A stretch of DNA of 64,000 nucleotides from Ovis canadensis (Eukaryota > Chordata > Mammalia > Artiodactyla > Bovidae), in contig NC_091248.1 of the NCBI RefSeq assembly GCF_042477335.2, forward strand, positions 118,758,501 through 118,822,500, in the 5' to 3' direction. This document shows, one piece after another, positions 45,906 through 57,010 of the stretch. A program made the position numbers and the translations under genes. Within the stretch, counting starts at the first letter, position 1; every line of letters starts with the position of its first letter. The notes below the pieces were generated by a model that was given only the letters and a program-made list of their open reading frames with translations, made no database searches and had not been told where the DNA came from.

Positions 45906-46160
45906 CAGCAGCAGTGGGGGCTTCCTCTCGGAACAAGAGGCCGCTCCCAACAGCCTCTCCTGTGGCAGCTTGGACGTCCTAGAACTGGGATTGTGGAGGG
46001 CCTGCCGCTGTGTTTCACCCTGGTTTGGTTTCAAGCATCTGTTTCCAAAGGTCTGGGATTGCTGGGGAAGTGAAAGGAGGAAGGGTCCTGACAGCTCAGG
46101 CATGGAAGGGCCTGGTGTCAGAGAAACTGTTACAGGGAAAACATTCTCTGGAGGAGGACG

Positions 46161-46166
46161 AATAAA
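46161..46166 (+). terminator. ADCK2: ADCK2 polyadenylation signal AATAAA
   Basis: A canonical AATAAA lies about 255 nt after the stop codon and is followed by a T/GT-rich downstream element (TTATTTTGTTTTCTGGGTTTTTT). A short 3' UTR of roughly 270-280 nt is therefore expected. Confidence 0.8.
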
Positions 46167-46311
46167 CTTAGTTATTTTGTTTTCTGGGTTTTTTCTCTTC
46201 TCTTCTTAACCTCCGTACTCCTGGATCAGGTTGGTTCCTGGTCCTTTCCAAACTCTGATATTTAGGTTAGAAAATGTCACAGAACCCTGTAGACCCATGG
46301 TTTCCAAATTT

Positions 46312-46418
46312 TGGGGCGGCGTGGCACATACCATGCGAGATCTTAGTTTCCTGACCAGGGATTGAACCCATGCCCTCAGCACCGAGTCCTAACCACTAAA
46401 CCACCAGGGAATCCCCCC
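46312..46418 (-). mobile_element. CHR-type SINE downstream of ADCK2
   Basis: Antisense copy with GACCAGGGATTGAACCCATGCCC and CTAACCACTAAACCACCAGGGAATCC. Confidence 0.78.
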
Positions 46419-46862
46419 AACTATTTTGTGTTGTTTTTATGTTTTGTTTTTCCCCCTCAAATGTTTTGATTATGTGCCCTGTGGGTAAACGATTGCATAT
46501 ATTTATATATACATTCACATACAATTTATTTACAAGGTTTATACAGGTTTTACCATCACCAGCAAATCTCTGAAGACACAGCTTACACTTAGGGCATGTT
46601 TCACTGTATCTCAAATTATCCTTTTGATAATTAAAATCTTTTTTACCAATCTTGCTAAATTTTATTATAATGTAAAAGAAAAAAAAACAATGATAAATGG
46701 TTAATGTGACATACTAGAGACAGGAACAGAGTCAGCTCCACTTCATAAAGTTTCCCTGTGCTCACATATTAGCATTTAGATACTGGTTTTTCTGAGCATT
46801 CTACAGAGCTAATTTTGGTTAATATTAACAAATAGATAATATAGTCAGTACATTCCTGTTAG

Positions 46863-47072
46863 AGCTTCCCTGGTGGCTCAGATGCTAAAGAATCTGCCTG
46901 AAGTACTGGAGACCCTGGTTCAATCCCTGGATCAGGAAGATCCCCTGAAGAAGGGCATGACAGCCCACTCTAGTATTCTTGCCTCGGAAACCCCATGGAC
47001 AGAGGAGCCTTGGGAGGCTATAGTCCGTGGTGTCACAGAGAGCTGGACATGACTGAGTGGCTAACACTTTCA
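46863..47072 (+). mobile_element. Bov-tA SINE
   Basis: Complete sense copy with a shortened tRNA arm. Confidence 0.92.
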
Positions 47073-48341
47073 CATCCTGTTAACCAGGACTTGAAGTTTG
47101 CAGTAGCACCCAGCGACACTCCAGCAGTGAAGGAAAACAAGGGTGGCCATTGCCTGGCCCTCTGCACTGGGCCAGCGCACAGGCCATTCTCTCCAAGCTG
47201 CTCTGACACATGGCTGGCCCGCATGGACTTAGAGCATCCCAGGGTCAGTTTGTTGAGTGGATATTAATAAAGCTTAATTTCTTAATTTTGTTTAAAAGTA
47301 ATGTTTTTTCCAGCATCCCAGTGGATTCTCCTGCTTGTTTTGGAGACAGTGAGTGGAAAGTCAAGCCTTCCTGCTCTCTGAGTCCTGCTTTGACCGCAGG
47401 ACTAGATTCTCCCATTCTTTCCTTCTTAAGGATAAAGTTCCTATCTTTTAGGGAACAACTGAGAACAGAAGTTATCTTTAGATGTTGGACAGAGATTCCC
47501 TTGGTGCAGTTTTTTTTTTTTAAAGGGGTGGAGATGTTATTGGCACTTCCCAAGTCTTGAGGGTAGGGCATTTGAGTCAGGCAGTGAGGGCTTGGGGGCT
47601 CCAGGTAACCCTGTTCAGCTCCCTCCTCATGGGCAAACCAGCCAGACATTCAGCCCTTTGTGCCGGACAAGAGACGGAGGCACCAACACAGAGCAATATC
47701 TCCCTGAGTGAACAGCAGCACCTCTGAACCTTTCTTGAAAGCCAGTGGATTCCATCAACTTACTGCGATAATCATTAGTTATCTCTCACTGCATACACAC
47801 TACCTACAAATATAGCAGTTTAATACCTGGTAGTCTCTGCAGGTCAGAAATGTAGGCGAAGCTTGGCAGGTCCTCTGCTCAGTCTTGCACGGCTGCAAGC
47901 CTCTTGGGGCTCCACTGGGGCAGGTCTGAATTCAGGCTTACTCACGTTCCTTGTGGGCTGCTGGACCGAGGGCCTCAGTAGCTCAGGAGCCTTTACAGCA
48001 GCAACAGAAAATGAACACAGGCTGAACTGAAGAGAAAAAATGGTTATTAATGACTGTGCTTTAATACAGGTAATTGGCTGATTTTTAAAATAAGCATCTT
48101 AAAAAGGCTAAACTTGATTTATACATTCATCTTCATAAGGAGAAAACATTACTTCTTGGGTGTAAGTAAATAAAGGGGCAGTGGGGTGTCACTTGGAAGG
48201 GAGACCCCAGTTTAATCCCTCCAAAGTAGAAAGAACAAGGTTCATTTCTGTGTTAAAACTGCTGGAAAGATAAGTTCCTTTCTTCTTTTGGAGACTTAGA
48301 GGGAAAGGGCGATCAAGCAACCTTTAAACGTAGAAAATTAG

Positions 48342-48470
48342 GGAATTCCCTGGCAGTCAGTGGTTAAGACTCAGTGCTTTCACTGCCATGGTCCATGTTC
48401 AATCCCTGGTTGCAAAAGAAAGATTCCAAGAGACATGCGTGCAGCCTAAATAAATAAAGAACAAAAGTAG
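48342..48470 (+). mobile_element. CHR-type SINE
   Basis: Sense copy beginning GGGAATTCCCTGGCAGTCAGTGGTTAAGACTC, with an A-rich tail. Confidence 0.78.
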
Positions 48471-48904
48471 AAAATTAAATAAACATGAAGCCTTGTGAAC
48501 AAGGTTTTTTTTTTTTTTTTCCTTCCTCATTCCCCTGCAGTGTGCTTTTCTGAGAATCAAAAAGAGGGCCATTGTGCAACCTGCAAAAGGCAGTCAGGGA
48601 TATTTGCCCTTGGAATTTTTAGAACATGTCTGCAACACAAACATGCGTTGCTGTTACACAAAATAGTGTACTGATTGGGACCCTAAACTTTTCATAGTAA
48701 AAAATCAGAATTAGTGATCCAAAACATTAGAGCTAAGGACCCCACAAATGGTCTATAGAACAATACTGTTTTAAATACAAGCCAGCATTAAAGTTAAAAG
48801 TTTTTATTTTGTAATTGAGCAACAAAGACGGGGGGCGGTAAGTGAATTTTAGTTTACCTGAAGAGATTTTGCAGCCAGGAAAATATTGACAGAGTAATAA
48901 AAAA

Positions 48905-49045
48905 TTGCTGACTACATGCTGTGGGCCAGGTACTCTCTTGAATGGTTGATGAAGGGTACTGAGACCTGGAGAAGTGACTTGTCCAAATGGACAGAGCTAA
49001 TTGGTGGAGCTGAGGCTGAACTCCGGATCTTCAGACTATCAAGTT
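48905..49045. repeat. Ancient MIR/L2-type repeat
   Basis: It resembles TGACTACATGCTGTGGGCCAGGTAC and ACTTGTCCAAATGGACAGAGC. Confidence 0.5.
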
Positions 49046-49451
49046 CCATGGAGTGTTTTTGTTTAAGCTGCCTTTTTGTTTGTTTTTTGTGGCTTAGGAA
49101 TCACAGCATTGTTCTTTCCTAGGAGCAAGGCAGGCAGCTCATAATATGGGCAGAGAGCTCTCTTTGGAAGGATGGAAGACCCTGCTCTCCCCATTCATGA
49201 ACATCTCTTAATGGTTTGTGCATGTACTAGGAAGGGTAAATAGTGAATGGTAGTCCCAGAGAAAGCCACACTATTGCATATCAGCTGGAAAGTCAACTTG
49301 CATCCAGAAAATAGTACATTCTTTCCTACAGTTTATATACTTAGAAGTTAGGACAGGAGAAGGCAGGGGTGGGGAGGGATAGCAGGTGGATTTGGGGAGG
49401 GGCATGAGTTCTACAGGGCCAGAGGGTCAATCAGTAAGTTCTCCAGAAAGG

Positions 49452-49545
49452 TGTGTTGTTTGTTTGCTAAGTCGTGTCCAACTCTTTGCGACCTCTTGGA
49501 CTGCAGCACTCCAGGCTTCCCTGTCCTTCACTGTCTTCCAGAGGA
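49452..49545 (-). mobile_element. BovB 3' terminal fragment
   Basis: Only the last ~95 bp are present (CTAAGTCGTGTCCAACTCTTTGCG..CAGGCTTCCCTGTCC). Confidence 0.75.
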
Positions 49546-50004
49546 AGCCTTTCTCCAGGGAGAGAGGTTCCTAGCTACTGGGCACATGGAGGCCCATATC
49601 TTGCCACAGGAGTGTCAGTTATATTCAATACACTCAAATCCCTAAATTCAGGTCCGTGTTTCTCTCCATAAATTTTCAATTTTTCATGCTTATCACTCAG
49701 TGTGAAGTCTTCAGTGCTTGGCAGGTGATCCATTTCAAATCGAAATCTCCAAGGTGTGAGGCTGGCAGGTTAAGTTTATAAAAATCGAGAATTCTTAGGA
49801 AAACTATAACCCATAAGTTGGGACACTAAGAATTTGGGAGCTGGGGTTTTCAAGGCTGGAGAAAGGGGTTCTTCAGCTCCCCAAAGTTTGGGAAATTTGG
49901 AGTTCATCCAGGACTTAATATAAGGCAATATTAAGAGACAAACGCCAAGAATCCAGGGCTGTCTCAGGATTCAGGGATCGGGAGAGCCGCGTATATTGGG
50001 GGCT

Positions 50005-50112
50005 TGCTAAAATGCAGATTCCTTGGCCCTATCCAGCCATAATAGCTGGGGTCGGACTCCTCGGGATTCTGATACCTCCAGTCCAGCTGCTGACATTTGA
50101 GAACCACGGGCT
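50005..50112. repeat. MER5-like remnant
   Basis: It contains GCTTGCTAAAATGCAGATTCC and ACATTTGAGAACCACGGGC. Confidence 0.6.
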
Positions 50113-50329
50113 GCGGGATGGTTATCAAGCTCAGGTTTGCAGAACAGCCATATAACGATGAAGGCTTTAAAGAAATCGTGGAGCCTTTTCAAGGGAGGAA
50201 TACAATGGACTAGCTTGGATCTGGCAGCCTAGGAGGGTCTGGAAGGGTAGTTAATTCGGGAGGAGCAGGCAGGGGGGCGGGTCCGGGTGGGTTAACAGTG
50301 CCTAGATCAGCACCCGTAGCAAAGAGCGA

Positions 50330-50703
50330 GCTATGTCAGCGTTAAGTTCCTCAGTGTCCAGTAACAAAGAGGGGCTCCAGGAGCCGAGCGCCGAGGTGCG
50401 GCACGCCCATCCGCCGGCTCCACCAAGGCCGTCTACACCCCTGACCTTTCGTCAGGGCGCCACCAGGCCCACAAAGCGAGACCCGGTCTGGTAGCTCCAA
50501 GCGAACCGCGCGCTCAGGCGGCGGCCACGGACGCCCTCGCCTCAGGTAAGTGACTGCTACGCTCCTTCGGGGCGGTAACTACTGCTGCCCCGCCCTCCCT
50601 ACGTCACAGGACGGGGGCGAGCCGACGCTGTGACGTCACCGGGCGGGTGCCAGCGGAAGTGACGTGTAGCGGCGGAGCGGCCTGGGTAACGGCCGGACTA
50701 ACG
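50330..50703 (+). promoter_or_regulatory. NDUFB2: CpG-rich promoter of NDUFB2 with CRE and ETS motifs
   Basis: The region is CpG-dense and TATA-less. TACGTCAC lies at 50600-50607, a full CRE palindrome TGACGTCA at 50631-50638 and CGGAAGTGACGT (ETS core joined to a CRE-like half) at 50654-50665, about 40 bp before the start codon. ETS and CREB sites close to the start are typical of nuclear genes for respiratory subunits. Confidence 0.75.
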
Positions 50704-50810
50704 ATGGCTGGCATGTCGGCTCTGAAGCGACTGGCGCCTTTCGCTCACGTTGGAGGCCACCTCTTCAGAGGCCGCTGCGCGCGGGCGGTTGGAGCCGGTG
50801 GCGTCCGTCG
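50704..50810 (+). CDS. NDUFB2: NDUFB2 coding exon 1 (mitochondrial presequence)
   Basis: It encodes the Arg/Ala-rich targeting sequence with no acidic residues. The donor is GTGAGT at 50811. The exon ends two bases into an Arg codon. Confidence 0.95.
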
Positions 50811-53800
50811 GTGAGTATTGCCTAGGGTTGGGGCTTCGCCCGCTTTAGCGGAAGGCACTAGCCTTCGGGACGCCCTCACCTTGACGCCGAGCAGCAGGGG
50901 CCGGTCCTGGTCTGCGGCGGCCTCCACCCCTGAGGCGTGCTGGGACTTGTAGTCTGACGGCGCGACGCCGGGGCCGGGGAAGCCGGTAGAGGTGTGTATC
51001 TGACGGTCCCGGCCCCAGAGGGAGGCTGCCCCCGGGAAGCTGACCAGTTGAACGTGGAGACAGTTGGAGCTGATCTGGAAGCAAGGACAGGAGCTGAGGA
51101 GGCGAGGGCGCCAGGCAGAGGAAATCACCTGTACAGGGTAGTTTGAAGCTTCAAGCTCGAGGCGAGGTGAGGCGGGAGACCTCGGGTCGTAGGGAAAGAA
51201 TGATAGATGCTCCTTATGCGTGGCTGTGCCCTAGCTTCCCTGGTGGCTCAGACAGTAAAGGATCTGCCCGCAGTGCAGGAGACCCGAGTTCGATCCCTGG
51301 ATCAAGATTTCCCCGGAGAAGGGAATGGCAACCCACTCTAGTATTCTTGCCTGGAGAATCCTCTGAACAGAGAAGCCTGGCGGGCTACTCTCCATGGGGG
51401 TCACAGAGAGTCGGACACGACTGACCGACTAAAACAGAGAGGCCTGCCTGAGAGATTTCCAACAGAGGCGCTGATCGGTCGTTTTAATCAGATATCACGT
51501 GGCCACTTTTTAATTCTAAAAAGTTACTATGGTTGGAGAGTGGAGAATTAGCGCTCCAAGGCATGAGAGTGGAGTGGGAAAGGATGGGAAGAGAGCCAAA
51601 AGTGGATGCTTGGGCAATGTCGGAAGTTTTCTTTTTAAAAATATTTTATAGAACAGTTTTCTGTCCCCGCCCCCCCCCCAAAAAAAAATTGAGAGGAAGG
51701 TACAGAGATTTCCCATAAACCCCCCCAAGCCACACATGCATAGCTTGCTTCATTATCAGCATCCCCCCACCGGAGGGTACGTTTGTTACAGTTGATGAGC
51801 CTATGTTGACAGATTATTGTCACCCAAAGCCCTTAGTATCCTTTAGAGTTTACCTTTGCAACACCAGAATTTAAGAGAGTGAGCAAAAGCAGAGTCACCC
51901 ATGATGTAGCGGGAGAAGCCCACTGGAGAGCCCAGTGCTGATGCCAAGGGAGGGCAGGTCTACCAAAAGCAAGCTGGGAGTGCAGAGAGATTAAGAGCGG
52001 GACTGAAAACAGTACACTGGATTTTTCCAGGTGATGTTCCAGGCCTCTCTGACCACAGTCCACACTTTACCAAGAGGCACTGCAAAATAGTGGTTAAAAG
52101 CAGGATTCTGCCCCCAGACTGTCTGTTCAGATCTCACCTCTGCCACGCTCTTGCTATGATCTTGGAAAAGTTTCATGATCTCTTAAGAATTGAGTTTTCT
52201 CACAGGTTTAATTGGGGTAATAATGTTGACTCCCAGGGAAGTAAACGAGTAACAAATCTCTGAAGTGTTGTTACCAGAGTTGCTGGTGCTCAGTAAAGAC
52301 CATACAAGTACTGTATAAATAGCTGTTGTTATTAGGGAACTGAGACCCAGCTAAATGAAACGATTGACTTGCTTAAAGCCACGTGTCTGTTATGAATATG
52401 GAACTGGGACAGATGTAGGATGGAGAGAAGGAAAAGGCATGTGTGACCTGAGAAGGACAGAGATCGAGAGCCACTAACAATAGCCTTTGAGCCTGCATGG
52501 GAAGACGAGGGGGTGTTCCTCTTCGCTGCGGTCTTGGTACTTCCATAACAAGATTTTAATGATTTATTAAAAGTTTAAAAAAAATTAATCTGCTTTCGTA
52601 GTTTCTGTTTGGAGGGATGTTCAGGCCTGTCTAGTTTGCCTTACATACTTACATGAATACACACATGCATGTAGAAAGAACACACTTCTTACACCACCCA
52701 GAGCTAATTGCTATTGATATTTTATATAGACTCTTTCAAATAAAAGTGTTGGATAGACATTTACATAAATAGGGAATTAATGTCGTTTGTGGGCAGTATC
52801 TAAGAGCTTGGGCTTTGTCACCAAACAATAATACTCCAGTGTCCTCATTTGTAAACATTGATAACCATAGATCTATCTCTTCAGGTTGTTTTGAAAATTA
52901 AATGATAATATATAAAGTGCTTGGTGTGGTGTCTGACAGGTGATAAGACACTCTGTAAATAGAAACTAGTAATAATCTTTTAGAGTAGAAGAGAATAAAA
53001 AGGGTACTAGGTAATATATATCAAGAAACATGGAAGTGTTAATGTTCACAAAACTAGTGCATTTTGAAGTAATTTTACTGAAGTTTTTGTACAGATACTC
53101 ATTTCTGTGTCAAACAAAAGGGAACATTGTTTTATAAGCGGATTCTTACCTGGAATGAAATTTGTGAACACATTTTATATAGAAACTTTCTTTGAAATTC
53201 TATATCCATTTCTATGTAATAGTATATGTATAGCTGCTGAAAAGGACTTGAAAGTAGCCCCATTAAGTACAACTTACATTATTTACATTAGATTCAAGCC
53301 ATAATAATTATAATCCAACAAAATAAAATGAGTAGAGCCCTATGGATGCTATCCCACACCTTGTCAGCAGTATCTAAATGAAAAAACAAGAACCAGAAAC
53401 ACTTGTTCAAACTTAACTGTTTAAGTCTTTTTGCTTTGTTCAGTGCTGTTGGCTTATTAAAAAGGATCTAAGTTCTCTTTTCCATAAAGTGGTCTTTTAA
53501 TAAAGATTGTATTACTAATACAGCGGAGGACATAATTTGTCTTTGAAACAGATGGCTCTCCAGAACGAAATTAATTTGCTGATTTGTTTCTCTGGATAAG
53601 CTAGTGACCTACTGCAGATTCATGATCCCTTAACCACTGTGGGGGGGCCAGTGCCCTGCTAATCAGCACATTCATATCTGGTGTAAAATGTGTGGATATT
53701 CACTGAATGAACATCATAATTAGCCTCTCGTCAGTTCAGGCCAGTTTTTGCCACTGCACACGTTTACAGCAAGCTTATGCAAGTGGAGTATTTTGAGGGA

Positions 53801-55415
53801 CCATGGAGCATTATCCTTCTGTTTTTTTTTTTTTTTTTTGCAGAGGATGAGAGAAAGGTTTAGTTTCTGGCTGTAACTCATAGAGTTTTGGATGAGCTCA
53901 AAGACAGCAAGCTGCTTCACATGTCTGTTTTGTCATGTAGGGCTGGTGGAGGTGCGCACATTGAGCCCCGGTACAGACAGTTCCCGCAGCTGACCAGATC
54001 CCAGGTGATCCAGGCCGAGTTCTTCAGTGCAACCATGTGGTTCTGGATTCTCTGGCGCTTCTGGCACGACTCAGATGCTGTGCTGGTAAGTGCAGGAGAG
54101 TAGTCCCTGTCCTTTGGGTGTGGGGAGGGAAGATCTGTTAACAGCTTAGATTGTTTTTCTGTTTATAGCCTGTTTTTCTATCTGGAGGTATGTTGTCCTT
54201 ATGTGTATGCAGGAATCCTTTTATTTTAGGAAACATTATCATCTCTGACCTTTTCCACCCAGGGATGTACACGTAGATGCTGCGTGTTTTACGGTTGCCA
54301 ATTGGTGGCTGTATCTGGAAGGGAGACTACAGAAGCTAATTCCCTTACCTTCCAAGCTGGGTAGGGGGTCATCAGCAGGTTAAGTTTCATCCTTAAATGC
54401 CTTTAAATGATACATGCCATCTAGTCTGTCTAGAGGCCCAAGGCAGCCAGGTTAAGTGGAATGGATGTGAGCTAATTTGTCTGAAGCAGGGAAATTAATT
54501 ACTGGTGACTTTCTAACATGTACCTGGCCTCAAATGAGCTTTTAATCACATTTGCACAGATGCCATTCTCTAGCAAACTACAGTTTTAGGCCATTGAAAT
54601 CAGTGCTTATTGATCCAGAATCCTTTGCATTTCAGTAAATTTAGTTAATTTTTTTTAAGGATAGGGAAATTAAACTTACACTGTGAGTTCTAGAAGCATC
54701 AGGTTGATTCATGTCCCACTTCTCTTAGAATTTCTGTGCCCTTGTCCCCCAGAAAGAAGCCGCCTGGTGTCTGTGAACTGGCAGCACACAGACACCTTTG
54801 TCTCACTGTGGGTCAGCTATCGGATCTGTGTGTGGCTGGCTGGCAGGAGACGACAGCATGCCCTAGGTCAGGATCAAAGCGGAATGAGTCCACCCGAGGC
54901 TCCCAGGTCTCCCAGCAGGAATGACAGGACAGTTTGAGACACTATGTTTTGTCAGGGATTCAAGACAACACTGTTGTCAAGGGATTCACAACAATTCAGG
55001 GATTGTTGTGACATGGGGTGTCTTTGAAATCTGTTGTCTCCGTTCCCCCTCCCTTCCATCCAAAACTCATACTCAAATGCCGGCTCAGGTGGAAGCTCCA
55101 AAATGGCCAAACTTCTCATATTCAGGCCACGGCGCATTCTGAACAGATTGAAGAATAGTTGGACCATCAGATGGTTGAAGTGCAATAGAATTTGCTCTTG
55201 GGGTATATAAAGGATTGTTTATTTAAATCAGTTCCTCCCCAAGATTTATTTTAAAATTTAATCAACTGTATGGAGTATAGATTGTTAATAGTTTTGTGAA
55301 GTATAGACTCTTGAACTTTTTTTTAATTGGTTGTCCTTAGGGTCACTTTCCTTATCCTGACCCTTCCCAGTGGACGGATGAGGAATTGGGTATCCCTCCG
55401 GATGATGAAGACTGA
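50704..55415 (+). CDS. NDUFB2: NDUFB2, accessory subunit of mitochondrial complex I (AGGG subunit), 3 coding exons
   Basis: The exons 50704-50810, 53941-54085 and 55341-55415 join to 108 codons plus TGA. Intron 1 is phase 2 and intron 2 is phase 0, both GT-AG. The product is a supernumerary subunit of the membrane arm of NADH:ubiquinone oxidoreductase in the inner mitochondrial membrane. An Arg-rich presequence covers about residues 1-36. The mature protein begins [16 protein letters not shown], which gave the subunit its historical name AGGG. A single Trp-rich transmembrane helix lies near 61-77 ([11 protein letters not shown]) and the tail is acidic, ending PPDDED. The first ATG has A at -3 and G at +4; a second in-frame ATG at 50713 matches the human start. 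The spliced frame is intact. Confidence 0.97.
51234..51432 (+). mobile_element. Bov-tA SINE in NDUFB2 intron 1
   Basis: Complete sense copy starting 420 bp after the exon 1 donor. Confidence 0.93.
51640..51860. mobile_element. Old L1-type fragment in NDUFB2 intron 1
   Basis: It resembles the TTTTATAGAACAGTTTT..CAGAGATTTCCCATAAACCCCC..GTTTGTTACAGTTGATGAGCC text of old L1s. A poly(C)/poly(A) run lies at about 51669-51690. Confidence 0.5.
52085..52335 (+). repeat. MIR SINE in NDUFB2 intron 1
   Basis: It contains AGTGGTTAAAAGCAGGATTCTG and CTCAGTAAAGACC, with a diverged core. Confidence 0.6.
52795..52990 (+). repeat. MIR SINE in NDUFB2 intron 1
   Basis: It shows GTCCTCATTTGTAAAC..GGTTGTTTTGAAAATTAAATGATAATATATAAAGTGCTTGG. 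Confidence 0.8.
53941..54085 (+). CDS. NDUFB2: NDUFB2 coding exon 2 (mature N-terminus and membrane helix)
   Basis: The acceptor TTTTGTCATGTAG precedes the exon, whose first base completes Arg36, followed by [10 protein letters not shown]. The exon covers the transmembrane helix and ends WHDSDAVL before GTAAGT. Confidence 0.96.
55341..55415 (+). CDS. NDUFB2: NDUFB2 coding exon 3 (acidic C-terminus)
   Basis: The acceptor TTGTCCTTAG is followed by [17 protein letters not shown] and a stop after PPDDED. Confidence 0.96.
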   Translation, partial: GHFPYPDPSQWTDEELGIPPDDED

Positions 55416-55542
55416 AAACGGAGGCTCAGCTCTTGCCAAATGGGTGCACCCCGTGTTTCTTGTTATGTTTAACATTTGTCTGTAAACATGTTTTGACTTT
55501 GCACCTATGATGGTTCCAAAGAAACAGTGCATTTTATAACAG

Positions 55543-55548
55543 CATAAA
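55543..55548 (+). terminator. NDUFB2: Candidate variant poly(A) signal CATAAA of NDUFB2
   Basis: There is no canonical AATAAA within 150 nt of the stop. CATAAA followed by AATAATT lies 130 nt downstream and is the best candidate for 3' end formation. Confidence 0.4.
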
Positions 55549-55959
55549 GAATAATTAACACATCATGTCTAATTTCTGCTTTTCCTGTTTTCACATTTGC
55601 TGTCATTCTGCCCCTTCTTCCCCTTATACACTTTTAGTCTCATCTTCCTTTTCCTTTTATGTTTAAAAAAATTACTTTTTCTTAAGCTTTGTTACAGTAT
55701 AGGATCCCATTTGTCTGTCTATTGATCAAAGACTTTAAGCACCAGCTCTGCTGGACAAGATAGATAGGGAGCTTGTTTGTAGTTGCAAAAATAATTCTAA
55801 TGAAAAATTTGAGCATATGGGAATGTTACATATTGGAATTGTGTGGAAATTAACTCTTTCAACAGTAAAAGGTTATGGCCCTTTCATTTTCCAGATCAGG
55901 AGGTTTTTCTTTCAAAAGGAAGATACTGGGAGGAATTCTTTTCCTCACAAATCCTTCAG

Positions 55960-57010
55960 GGATTAAGACATTGTCATTTAAAATGTTTTTAAATTAATCA
56001 CTGCATGGATAATAGATGTAAAATAAAGCCCAGACTCTTAAAGCTTTTAAAAGAAAGCACAGGAGACTATCTTAATAATCTTAAGGCAGACAAAAAACTT
56101 TTGGAGAAGAAACAAAAGTACTGATTAAAAAAACAATAAATTTTATTTAGCCTCATCAAAAATTTCTGCTATCAAAAGATACCATTAAGGACTGAAATAT
56201 ATAAGCCACTAATTTGGGAAAAAATATAGCATCTGTATCCAACAAAGGGCTTGTATCTGGTGTATGTAAAGAACCCCTATAATCATAAATTAGATTGAAC
56301 AATCCAACTGAAAAATGGCCAAAAGCCTTGAGCAGATACTTCACAAACGAAGATACATGAATGGCCAATGATCACATGAAAAAGGCTCTTAATGTCATTA
56401 ATCACCAGGGAAATATAAATTAAAGCTACAGTAAGATATCTTTTATACTTACTAGGATGGCTAAAATAGGACTGACAACTTTAACTGTTAGTGACAGTTT
56501 GGAGCAACTAGCAATATTTGCTAGTAAGAGTGTAAAACAGTACAGTGATTTTGTAGAATTGTTTGGCAGCTTCTAATGAAGTTAAACATGTATCCTAGGA
56601 TTCAGCAACTGTATTCCTAGGATTTACTCAACAGAAATGAAAACTATATCTCCATAAAAGACATGTACAAAATTTTGCATAATATCTCCAAATTAGACCT
56701 AATTGTACATCAATGAGAGAATGGATAAACATATTACAGTATGTTCATTCAACCGAATAAGAATTCAGCAATTAAAAACACGCTATAAGACACGATCATT
56801 TAGATAAATCTGAGTCATCATATTAAGTAAAAGGAGTGAACGTCACTTAAAAGTACATAATGAATAATTCCATTCATATGAAGTCTACAAACTGGTGAAA
56901 CTGTAGAGGTAGGGTGGGGGTTATGTGGGTATATACAGTTGTCAAAATTCATTGAATTAAACCCTTAGTATCTGCATATTTTTAATTACACCTCCATAAA
57001 AATGTAAAAA
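55960..57010 (+). mobile_element. Old L1 3' portion downstream of NDUFB2
   Basis: L1 text is continuous over about 1 kb (GAAAAATGGCCAAAAGCC, CTAGGATGGCTAAAATAGG, ATGAGAGAATGGATAAACA), with no intact frame. Confidence 0.82.

Larger units (their letters stand above)
46420..50300. other. ADCK2-NDUFB2 intergenic DNA
   Basis: It holds SINE copies and old repeats. A degraded ancient repeat of uncertain family spans about 47760-47990. No gene is supported. Confidence 0.55.
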
